Below are positions 1 to 5,248 of a stretch of DNA of 6,001 nucleotides, piece after piece. The translations under genes and the position numbers were made by a program. Origin of the DNA: Chloroflexota bacterium (GTDB taxonomy: Bacteria > Chloroflexota > UBA5177 > JANWHV01). The stretch covers positions 1-6,001 of the forward strand of contig JAQBPC010000158.1 of NCBI GenBank assembly GCA_028287725.1, read 5' to 3'. The notes under the pieces are model-generated. The model did not search any database. It was not told the DNA's origin and was given only the letters and a program-made list of their open reading frames with translations. The stretch's first letter is position 1. Every line of letters begins with the position of its first letter.

Positions 1-123
1 GGCTGGATCCGAAGTAGGTCCAGCTGCTTTATCAGGATGAATGACCAGGATTACCGCGTTGTTTGAGTTCCAGCTAAGTGGGTGGCCAGGGAGATCTGGA
101 AACCATGCCGTTTACGGCCGGGT

Positions 124-138
124 ACCCGCGCAGCGGGT
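124..138. repeat. Small GC-rich stem-loop
   Basis: Six-base arms ACCCGC and GCGGGT flank a three-base loop GCA. No clear T-run follows on either strand, so an intrinsic terminator is not well supported. A second hairpin with arms GGGC/GCCC and loop TTCA lies 25 bases further on (163-174). Together they could mark the end of a transcript coming from the left, but stems this short are common by chance in GC-rich DNA. Confidence 0.3.
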
Positions 139-215
139 GTTCTCACAGTCCTCGCCCAGCGTGGGCTTCAGCCCGCTTATGTCCGGATTACATCGTCCAC
201 AAACTTAGTGTCGCC

Positions 216-243
216 TTACATGCACTCTACAACTCGATATAGA
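216..243 (+). promoter_or_regulatory. Candidate promoter for the tlpA-like gene
   Basis: TTACAT at 216-221 and TATAGA at 238-243 are separated by 16 bases and resemble -35 and -10 boxes. The -35 box is a weak match to TTGACA. The pair lies about 60 bases before the ATG at 301. The assignment rests only on consensus similarity and position. Confidence 0.3.
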
Positions 244-259
244 GTCGTGACATAGGTCA
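232..259. promoter_or_regulatory. Two adjacent short inverted repeats, possible operator
   Basis: ACTC-GATATA-GAGT (232-245) overlaps the candidate -10 box. TGAC-ATAG-GTCA (248-259) follows two bases later. Both are short dyads of four-base arms placed where a repressor could block the promoter. No regulator family can be named from them, and such dyads can arise by chance. Confidence 0.25.
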
Positions 260-300
260 ACCATAGCAGCGCCGGAGCGTTCGCGGACAGGGGAAATACG

Positions 301-954
301 ATGAACGACGGGGCCCAACCTCATGGCGCAACGGTAGCGCGGCGTGCGCCTCGTAGACGAGCTGACCCCCGGCGAAGGGGGAGAGCACAGTTGATCTGGG
401 CAGCGACCGGTATCGCGCTCGTTGCGCTACTCGCGGTACTCCTTGTGGATTCGCGGAAGACTGCTACGGCCCCCGCAGCCACAGCGGGATTACACGGCAG
501 CAGCTCGGTCGCCAACGCGCCCGTCGGCGCCGCGATTGGCGACCGAGCACCCGATTTCACGCTGCGAGACCTCCATGGCAAGCAGGTGCGCCTCCAAGGT
601 TTCCTCGGCAAGCCGGTCATGCTGCATTTTTGGGCGGTCGACTGTACCTACTGTCGCGCCGAGCAACCGGACTACATACAAGCTATCAAGGACCTTGGCG
701 CGCATGCGCCAACGATCCTCGCAGTCGATGCCTGGGGCGAGTCAACTGGGTATGTAGCCCCGTACGTTACCCACACCCATCTGCCGGGCATCGTGCTGAT
801 CGACCCACCGCATACCGTTTTCGACAGCCTATATAAAGGCCAGGGCACGCCTACAACGGTCTACATCGACAAGCAGGGTGTCATCCGCCAGACCGTAATC
901 GGTCCCGAGACCCACGATCAAATCATGGCGAACGCCAGGTCAATCGGCGCCTAG
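301..954 (+). CDS. Membrane-anchored TlpA/ResA-like thiol-disulfide redoxin
   Basis: This 217-residue protein looks like a membrane-tethered thioredoxin-fold redoxin acting outside the cytoplasmic membrane, the TlpA/ResA type that reduces or exchanges disulfides in exported proteins such as apocytochrome c. Residues 14-28 hold nine arginines (cytoplasmic side), 31-49 form one hydrophobic helix, 50-77 are an Ala/Ser-rich linker, and 80-217 are the AhpC/TSA-like redoxin domain. The domain shows GDRAPDFTL near 80-88, the CxxC pair Cys115/Cys118 in FWAVDCTYC, and the cis-proline loop GTPTT with Pro184. The ATG at 301 is supported by AGGGGA at 289-294, six bases upstream. The residue before the first Cys is Asp where the family usually has Trp. 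It converges on sufT with a 3-bp gap. The fold is secure; the exact substrate is unknown, and a link to iron-sulfur assembly is not shown. Confidence 0.85.
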   Translation: MNDGAQPHGATVARRAPRRRADPRRRGRAQLIWAATGIALVALLAVLLVDSRKTATAPAATAGLHGSSSVANAPVGAAIGDRAPDFTLRDLHGKQVRLQGFLGKPVMLHFWAVDCTYCRAEQPDYIQAIKDLGAHAPTILAVDAWGESTGYVAPYVTHTHLPGIVLIDPPHTVFDSLYKGQGTPTTVYIDKQGVIRQTVIGPETHDQIMANARSIGA

Positions 955-957
955 GAT

Positions 958-1263
958 CTAGAAGAAGCCCAGCTCTAGCTTGGCGTCTTCACTCATCATG
1001 GAGGGGTTCCAGAGCGGCTCCCACACCAGCTTCGGGGTGACGGTCTCGATCTCGGGCATGTGCTCCTTGAGCGTCGCCACCACCTCGGAATCGATGTACT
1101 CGTTCATCGGGCAGGCCGGCGTTGTCAGCGTGTAGGTGACGATGACGGACTGGTCGGCAACTTCGACCTCGCGAATCAAGCCGAGATCCACCAGGTTGAT
1201 CCCCAGTTCCGGATCGTTGACCTCGCGAAGAAACTCCATCACCTGGTCTTCTGTATAAGCCAC
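958..1263 (-). CDS. sufT: SufT-like iron-sulfur maturation factor (MIP18/DUF59 family)
   Basis: This 101-residue cytoplasmic protein is a full-length single-domain MIP18/DUF59 protein. SufT proteins of this family help mature iron-sulfur proteins as auxiliary factors and are often the last gene of Gram-positive-type suf operons. Visible hallmarks are NDPELGINLVDLGLI (about residues 16-30), the TTPACPM segment with the conserved Cys51, and the C-terminal WEPLWNPSMMSEDAKLELGF segment. The start is a GTG, chosen because AAGGAG lies nine bases upstream (1273-1278) and the protein then begins where the family does. It is the last gene of the minus-strand suf cluster, 94 bp after the Rieske gene; a small CGGCC/GGCCG hairpin (1306-1319) lies in that gap. 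Its TAG stop is 3 bp from the stop of the convergent redoxin gene, leaving no room for a terminator between them. Confidence 0.9.
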   Translation of the reverse strand: MAYTEDQVMEFLREVNDPELGINLVDLGLIREVEVADQSVIVTYTLTTPACPMNEYIDSEVVATLKEHMPEIETVTPKLVWEPLWNPSMMSEDAKLELGFF

Positions 1264-1272
1264 AGTCGTTCT

Positions 1273-1278
1273 CTCCTT
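1273..1278 (-). promoter_or_regulatory. Ribosome binding site of sufT
   Basis: AAGGAG on the minus strand sits nine bases before the GTG at 1261-1263. It supports use of this GTG start. Confidence 0.7.
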
Positions 1279-1357
1279 GTTTGTTCTACTGTATCTCAGC
1301 GCATGCGGCCCGTGGGCCGGAGTTTCTTGGCCCCGCCGGTTCGTTCATCATGGGTCT

Positions 1358-1666
1358 TCAGACTTCTATAAAGATATCGTCGCCCTCGACCCGCACAGGA
1401 TATGTACGGATCGGCTTCGTGGCAGGCAGACACAGGGGTTTGCCGGTGGTCACGTCAAAGATGGCGCCGTGCAGCGGACACGTGATCTCGCAATCTTCCA
1501 GCCAGCCCTCAGAGAGCGACGCCTCTGCGTGGCTGCAGGTATCGTCCGTAGCGTAGAAGTCGCCATCACAGTTGTAGAGAGCTATCAGCTCATCTCCGAC
1601 ACGCACCCGCTTCGTTTCATTGGGGCCAATCTCGGACACTGAAGCCACTCTATGCCAGACGCTCAC
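1358..1666 (-). CDS. Rieske-type [2Fe-2S] ferredoxin in the suf operon
   Basis: A 102-residue soluble Rieske ferredoxin, similar in layout to the small ferredoxins of aromatic dioxygenase systems. The cluster ligands are all visible: Cys44-x-His46 in the DDTCSHAEASLSEG segment and Cys63-x-x-His66 in CPLHG, with 16 residues between His46 and Cys63. No signal or membrane segment is present. I choose the GTG at 1664-1666 because AAGGGG (1672-1677) lies five bases upstream. Two in-frame ATGs (1687, 1705) would overlap sufU and lack a better site. With this start the gene begins 10 bp after the sufU stop and its ribosome binding site overlaps that stop, which suggests coupled translation. Rieske genes of this class occur in actinobacterial-type suf operons and are often annotated as oxygenase ferredoxin subunits; no oxygenase is encoded here. 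A role as electron donor for cluster assembly, or as a client, is inferred. Confidence 0.88.
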   Translation of the reverse strand: MSVWHRVASVSEIGPNETKRVRVGDELIALYNCDGDFYATDDTCSHAEASLSEGWLEDCEITCPLHGAIFDVTTGKPLCLPATKPIRTYPVRVEGDDIFIEV

Positions 1667-1671
1667 AAACA

Positions 1672-1677
1672 CCCCTT
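1672..1677 (-). promoter_or_regulatory. Ribosome binding site of the Rieske ferredoxin gene, overlapping the sufU stop
   Basis: AAGGGG on the minus strand lies five bases before the GTG at 1664-1666 and shares a base with the sufU TGA stop (1677-1679). It decides between this GTG and the upstream in-frame ATGs, and suggests translational coupling to sufU. Confidence 0.65.
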
Positions 1678-2063
1678 CACTTCGCATTGTGGTCGGGCAC
1701 TCCATACAAGGCCGCCATCATTACTTTGTAGCCGAGCAGAGCGCACTTCACGCGCGCTGGACTCAGCGGTACGCCTAGCTCCTCAAGGATCGCCTCCCGC
1801 GGAATGGCGAGCGCGTCGACGCGCGTCTGCCCTACCACCATGTCGGTGAGCATGGAAGCCGCGGCCTGACTGATCGCGCAGCCACTCCCACGGAAGCGCA
1901 CCTCGGACACGCGCTCGCCATCGTAGCGTAGATCGACCGCTACAATGTCGCCGCACAGCGGGTTACTGTCCTCAAAGGTAGCGTCCGGGTTCTCCAATGT
2001 GCCGTGATTATGAGGATGCCGATAATGATCGAGGATTTCTTCCTGGTACAGATCGCTACTCAT
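1677..2063 (-). CDS. sufU: SufU-type iron-sulfur scaffold / sulfur acceptor, short form
   Basis: A 128-residue member of the IscU/SufU fold. SufU proteins bind zinc, accept persulfide sulfur from SufS and pass it to the SufBCD scaffold. Conserved ligands are present: Cys37 and Asp39 in NPLCGDIV, Cys62 in GSGCAIS, and Cys107 in RVKCALLGYKVM. The residue before Cys107 is Lys, as in SufU, not the His of IscU. The Cys62-Cys107 distance is 45 residues, close to IscU (43 in E. coli) and shorter than B. subtilis SufU (62), so the usual SufU insertion appears absent. I start at the ATG 2061-2063, where the family's DLYQEEILDHYRHP segment begins; the longer frame (to 2192) adds 43 residues with no family similarity. 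Only a weak GGAA precedes the ATG. It lies 155 bp after sufS and 10 bp before the Rieske gene. Sulfur-transfer function is very likely from context. Confidence 0.92.
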   Translation of the reverse strand: MSSDLYQEEILDHYRHPHNHGTLENPDATFEDSNPLCGDIVAVDLRYDGERVSEVRFRGSGCAISQAAASMLTDMVVGQTRVDALAIPREAILEELGVPLSPARVKCALLGYKVMMAALYGVPDHNAK

Positions 2064-2218
2064 ATTTTCCGTGCTGTTCCTAGCCTGGGGTGAACAATAC
2101 CGTGCACCACGCCAGGCGCGAGTGACTGGTGGCATGCAGCCAGGGCTCGAATACCGCGCTGCCGTGAAACGCGTACGCGCATCTGTACACAAGATAGCAG
2201 GGGCCGTAGCTCCACCGG

Positions 2219-3493
2219 CTAGCTCCCGAAGACCCGGCGTACGCGATGCAAGCCGCGGGCTAGGGCATCGATCTCGTCGGTTGTGTTGTAGAAATAGACG
2301 CTGGCACGCGTCGTGGCCGCCACAGCTAACAAGCCCATGAGCGGCTGGCAGCAGTGATGCCCTGCCCGCACGGCAATGTTGTCCTCGTCGAGGAGCGAGG
2401 CCACATCGTGCGGATGCACGTCCCCGACGTTAAAAGAGACCGCGCCGCCACGCTCGTCGACGGGCGGTCCGTAGATAGTGACGCCCGGGATGGCGGACAG
2501 CGTCTCCAGCAGGTAGGCGGTCAGCGCATGCTCGCGATCGCGCACCCACTCCATGCCCAGCTCACTCAGATACTGCACGGCCGCGCCGAAACCGATAACC
2601 TCGGCGATTGCCTGGGTCCCGGCCTCGAAGCGCTGGGGCACGTCCGCATAGGTGCTACGCTCGAGCGTGACCTTCTTGATCATCGAGCCGCCTGCCATAA
2701 ATGGCGGCATCGCCTCGAGCACCGATCGCCGGCCATAGAGGGCGCCTACACCGGTAGGGCCGACCATCTTGTGCGCGGAGAAGGCCAGAAAATCGCAGTC
2801 CAGGGCCTGCACGTCAACCGGGAAGTGCGGCACGCTCTGCGCGCCGTCGACCAGCACCAGCGCCCCAACGGCATGTGCGCGCCGCGCAATCTCCGCAACG
2901 GGATTGATCGTGCCTAGCACATTGCTCATCTGGCTGATTGCCACCAGCTTCACGCCCTGCGCCAGGAGCCCATCCAGATCGGTGAGGTCCAGCCGTCCCT
3001 GTGCATCGAGCGGCAGGTGCAACAGGCGCGCGCCTCGCTCCTCCGCCAGCATCTGCCAGGGGACCAGGTTGCTGTGGTGCTCAAGTGCTGAAGTAAGAAT
3101 CGCGTCACCGGGCTTGATGCTATGCCGGCCCCAGCTATAGGCCACCAGATTGATCGCCTCGGTCGTATTCCTGGTGAAGACGACATTCTCCGGCTCAGGC
3201 GCATTGATGAAGCGCGCTATTGCCGCCCGACCGGCCTCGTATGCCGCGGTTGCCTGCTCGCTGATCGCATACACGCCGCGGTGTACATTCGCGTTATATG
3301 TCGCATAGTAGGTGCTCATCGCGTCCAGCACGGCCCGCGGCTTCTGGGAGGTCGCGGCGCTATCGAGGTAGATGAGCGGCTTACCCTCGCGCGAGGTCGA
3401 CAGTATCGGGAAATCAGCCCGAACCTTCGCAAGGTCCGGAGTACCGGCGCGCATGGACGCAGGTGTGAGCGATATCGCATCGATTTCGAGCAT
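2219..3493 (-). CDS. sufS: SufS cysteine desulfurase (class II, PLP-dependent)
   Basis: A 424-residue cytoplasmic cysteine desulfurase that removes sulfur from L-cysteine as an enzyme-bound persulfide, leaving alanine. The fold-type I PLP enzyme pattern is complete: YLDSAATSQKP near residues 42-52, SALEHHSNLVPW with His139/His140, VDGAQS with Asp216 and Gln219, FSAHKMVGPTGVG with the PLP lysine Lys242, and RAGHHCCQPLM with catalytic Cys381. Cys381 is followed by a second Cys. Length is slightly above the usual 405-420. The ATG at 3491-3493 is chosen because AAGGAG (3502-3507) lies eight bases upstream. The frame stays open to 3592, but that extension has no such site and does not look like family sequence. 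Direct succession to sufU, 155 bp downstream, indicates a SufS-SufU transfer pair. It lies 199 bp after sufD. Confidence 0.96.
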   Translation of the reverse strand: MLEIDAISLTPASMRAGTPDLAKVRADFPILSTSREGKPLIYLDSAATSQKPRAVLDAMSTYYATYNANVHRGVYAISEQATAAYEAGRAAIARFINAPEPENVVFTRNTTEAINLVAYSWGRHSIKPGDAILTSALEHHSNLVPWQMLAEERGARLLHLPLDAQGRLDLTDLDGLLAQGVKLVAISQMSNVLGTINPVAEIARRAHAVGALVLVDGAQSVPHFPVDVQALDCDFLAFSAHKMVGPTGVGALYGRRSVLEAMPPFMAGGSMIKKVTLERSTYADVPQRFEAGTQAIAEVIGFGAAVQYLSELGMEWVRDREHALTAYLLETLSAIPGVTIYGPPVDERGGAVSFNVGDVHPHDVASLLDEDNIAVRAGHHCCQPLMGLLAVAATTRASVYFYNTTDEIDALARGLHRVRRVFGS

Positions 3494-3501
3494 TACGCGA
3501 T

Positions 3502-3507
3502 CTCCTT
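3502..3507 (-). promoter_or_regulatory. Ribosome binding site of sufS
   Basis: AAGGAG on the minus strand lies eight bases before the ATG at 3491-3493. It fixes the start of sufS and argues against the 33-residue N-terminal extension possible in the same frame. Confidence 0.75.
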
Positions 3508-3519
3508 CATCCTTTCGTT

Positions 3520-3543
3520 CCGCGGCCTTCTGTAGCCCCGCGG
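3520..3543. repeat. CCGCGG inverted repeat upstream of the sufS ribosome binding site
   Basis: Two CCGCGG copies (3520-3525 and 3538-3543) flank 12 bases and can pair as a six-base stem. On the minus strand it ends 12 bases before the sufS AAGGAG. CCGCGG is itself a palindrome, so the two copies are also direct repeats. A role in translation control is possible but unproven. Confidence 0.25.
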
Positions 3544-3584
3544 CTTTCATCCAGTTGCGGTCGCTGGGCGGCGCCTGCACTCGA

Positions 3585-3618
3585 GGGCGCATGGCCGCCC
3601 GTCCCGGCCTACAGCCGG
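3585..3618. repeat. Two small hairpins in the sufD-sufS gap
   Basis: GGGCG/CGCCC (3585-3589 with 3596-3600, loop of 6) and CCGGC/GCCGG (3604-3608 with 3614-3618, loop of 5) lie side by side in the 199-bp gap. Neither is followed by a T-run. The gap contains no supported gene and no strong promoter. An eight-base palindrome GAACGTTC (3671-3678) lies just after the sufD stop. Confidence 0.3.
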
Positions 3619-3692
3619 CTCACGGTACCCGGAACCGACTGTTGCCATAAGCTATGTCACAAAGAGCGTAGAACGTTCCAAGCCGTTGCGTC

Positions 3693-5009
3693 TTAGTTGG
3701 TCAATTTGCCGTCGATAAGAGCGTAGAGCCGCTCGCGGAGATCCTGGAGCGGGACGCGCTCGATCAACGGCGAGAGGAAGCCCGTCACGATGAGGCGCTC
3801 GGCCTCACGGCGCGAAAGGCCACGGCTCATCAGATAGAACAGGTGGTCCGCGGATACCTTGCCCGCCGTGGCGCCGTGCGAGCACCGCACGTCATTGGCG
3901 GCGATCTCGAGATTCGGGATAGAGTCGGCACGTGCCGTTTCGCTCAAGATCAGGTTGTTGTTCTTCTGGTAGGCGTCGGTCTTCTGCGCGCCTTCGTGCA
4001 CCCGGATCAGACCGGAGAACACCACGCGGGAGGTATCCTTCAGCACGCCCTTGAACAGCAGATCGCTGCCCGCATTCGGCGCGATATGGTCCTGAAGGGT
4101 GTGGAAATCGATGAACTCGTTTCCGGAGGCGAAGTACAGGCCGAGAACCTCGGCGTTCGTGCCGGGACCTCGCAGCTCCGTATCGACATTCAGCTTCACC
4201 ATCTGGCCGCCTAGGGTGGCCGTCACCCAGGTAAGGGTGCTGTCCCTGTGCAGGACTGCCCGGTGCATGCCGATTTGTTTCACGCTATCGTCGAGTTCCT
4301 GGAGCGTGATGTACGACAATTTTGCGCCGTCATGCAGAATCAGCTCGACCACCGGCACGTTGAGCGTGCCGTCCGCGGTACGCGAGCCGGTCTCCTCGAT
4401 TAAGGTCACCTCGCTGTTCCGGCCCACCACCACCAGGGTATGGGGGAAGACGCCGAGGCCGGGCTGATCGAGCCAGGTACTCGACTGTAACGGCAGCTCG
4501 ACTTTCACATTGTCCGGTACGTAGAGAAACGTGCCGCCGCTCCAGAGGGCGCCGTTCAGCGCCGCGAACTTGCTGAAGTCGGGCTTCACCGCCTCGGTCA
4601 TGAAGGCGGTGCGCACCAGATCGCCGTGCTCGCGCACCGCGGTGTTCATGTCCGTGAGGATCACGCCTTGAGCGGCGAGCTCCTGCGCAACACTGCGATG
4701 TGCCGGGGTAGACACATGAGAAATCAACAGTCCGGAACGCGTCAGCAAGGCGTCGGCGGCGGGCTGCCATTCCGCCGGCAGCGGCACGCTGCCGTTAGGC
4801 TGTGGTACTTGCAGCATGTCAAAGTTGATCTTGCGGAGTTGCGGCTCCGTGCGGCGCCATTCCTCATCCTTCAACGAGGGCATGGCGGTAGACTCGTACA
4901 TCTCCCATGCGCGCTGGCGCAGATCCTGCATCCACTGGGGCTCGCCGTTGCGCTGGGAGATGGACAGCGCGGCGTCCAAGGAGAGGGTTTGGGTGGTCTC
5001 TGTGCTCAT
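3693..5009 (-). CDS. sufD: SufD, FeS cluster assembly protein of the SufBCD complex
   Basis: A 438-residue full-length SufD. In the SufBC2D complex SufD pairs with SufB, and the two beta-helix cores form the site where a new cluster is built; SufC supplies ATPase activity. The C-terminal SufBD domain is clear: SGGTFLYVPDNVKVELPLQ (about 157-175), the beta-helix core (about 180-350), then DVRCSHGATAGKV with Cys376 and His378, matching the E. coli SufD Cys/His pair at the SufB interface. The LFYLMSRGLSRREAERLIV helix and the C-terminal helical tail follow (about 390-438). Residues 20-60 match the usual helical N-terminal region (MYES..MPSLKDEEWRRT). The ATG at 5007-5009 is preceded by GGAG (5015-5018) with a five-base spacer. 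It lies 239 bp after sufB with no sufC between, so sufC is expected upstream of sufB, outside this window. Confidence 0.96.
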   Translation of the reverse strand: MSTETTQTLSLDAALSISQRNGEPQWMQDLRQRAWEMYESTAMPSLKDEEWRRTEPQLRKINFDMLQVPQPNGSVPLPAEWQPAADALLTRSGLLISHVSTPAHRSVAQELAAQGVILTDMNTAVREHGDLVRTAFMTEAVKPDFSKFAALNGALWSGGTFLYVPDNVKVELPLQSSTWLDQPGLGVFPHTLVVVGRNSEVTLIEETGSRTADGTLNVPVVELILHDGAKLSYITLQELDDSVKQIGMHRAVLHRDSTLTWVTATLGGQMVKLNVDTELRGPGTNAEVLGLYFASGNEFIDFHTLQDHIAPNAGSDLLFKGVLKDTSRVVFSGLIRVHEGAQKTDAYQKNNNLILSETARADSIPNLEIAANDVRCSHGATAGKVSADHLFYLMSRGLSRREAERLIVTGFLSPLIERVPLQDLRERLYALIDGKLTN

Positions 5010-5149
5010 TGACGCTCCATCACAAAGGGCAGTGGACGAATCCTATCGTCGATGTACCGGTGCAGGGGACTGAGTAGTGGGTTCCTCCGAACCATTGCTT
5101 CCACAAATGGTCCGCACCGGTAGGCACCGCAGTCGCCCCGTCATTTGTT

Positions 5150-5177
5150 GGGGCCGACCCGCCATGGCGGGTTCCCC
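5150..5177. repeat. 16-base perfect palindrome within a larger inverted repeat
   Basis: ACCCGCCATGGCGGGT (5157-5172) is its own reverse complement; as RNA it gives a six-base stem with a CATG loop. GGGG (5150-5153) and CCCC (5174-5177) outside it can pair, leaving a small asymmetric internal loop. It could be a dimeric protein-binding site or an RNA hairpin in the sufB-sufD gap. Confidence 0.45.
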
Positions 5178-5192
5178 GGTTCTTTCATGCAA

Positions 5193-5217
5193 AGGGCGGT
5201 GCGTGCCGCACCGCCCT
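5193..5217 (-). terminator. Strong stem-loop after sufB, terminator-like
   Basis: Arms 5193-5203 and 5207-5217 are perfect 11-bp complements (AGGGCGGTGCG) around a three-base loop. On the minus strand the hairpin begins 31 bases after the sufB stop and runs into TTT and then GCATG, so the T-run is very short. It may be a partial terminator that lowers sufD expression relative to sufB, or a stem that protects the sufB transcript end. The stem itself is certain; the function is inferred. Confidence 0.5.
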
Positions 5218-5248
5218 CCAACCAATGTTCCGCAGGCGGGCGCGGCGC

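Larger units (their letters stand above)
1..300. other. Non-coding region upstream of the tlpA-like gene
   Basis: No convincing coding region was found here: frames read from the left edge hit stops within about 65 bases and resemble no known protein end. The stretch holds two small stem-loops (124-138 and 159-176), two short inverted repeats close to the downstream gene (232-245 and 248-259) and a weak sigma70-like promoter candidate. It is best read as the leader and promoter region of the gene starting at 301, possibly with the end of a transcript entering from the left. Confidence 0.6.
5010..5248 (-). promoter_or_regulatory. Long structured gap between sufB and sufD (possible leader or attenuator)
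   Basis: No gene is supported in these 239 bases. On the minus strand they hold, in order, a perfect 11-bp stem-loop (5193-5217), a 16-base palindrome inside a larger GGGG/CCCC pairing (5150-5177), and two small stems that share bases and exclude each other: ACCATT/AATGGT (5091-5111) and GGTTC/GAACC (5080-5093). The sufD ribosome binding site is at 5015-5018. The arrangement could be a terminator plus a folded sufD leader. It matches no riboswitch or T-box consensus that I recognise, and I see no strong promoter. Confidence 0.35.

Noticed and set aside
301..390. Twin-arginine (Tat) signal in the redoxin protein
   Set aside because: The arginine run lacks the S/T-RR-x-F-L-K pattern, and the helix at 31-49 looks like a plain uncleaved membrane anchor.
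1060..1371. Plus-strand reading frames over the suf genes
   Set aside because: These are shadows of sufT, Rieske, sufU, sufS and sufD: they have no family features and lie opposite clear genes.
2064..2192. N-terminal extension of SufU by 43 residues
   Set aside because: SufU family sequence begins at the ATG 2061-2063; the upstream residues look like translated intergenic DNA.
2100..2200. Possible tRNA remnant (TTCGAGCC on the minus strand)
   Set aside because: Only a T-loop-like string is present; no acceptor stem, anticodon arm or D arm could be matched.
3494..3592. N-terminal extension of SufS by 33 residues
   Set aside because: The frame is open, but the internal ATG at 3491-3493 has a strong AAGGAG at ideal distance, the extension has no family-like sequence, and 424 residues already reach the usual length.
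3671..3678. GAACGTTC as an SOS (LexA) box
   Set aside because: The Gram-positive LexA site needs four bases between the half-sites GAAC and GTTC; here there are none, and suf genes are not usual SOS targets.
5043..5225. A 60-residue minus-strand reading frame in the sufB-sufD gap
   Set aside because: It runs through the palindrome, has low-complexity Arg/Pro-rich content, no family resemblance and no good ribosome binding site.
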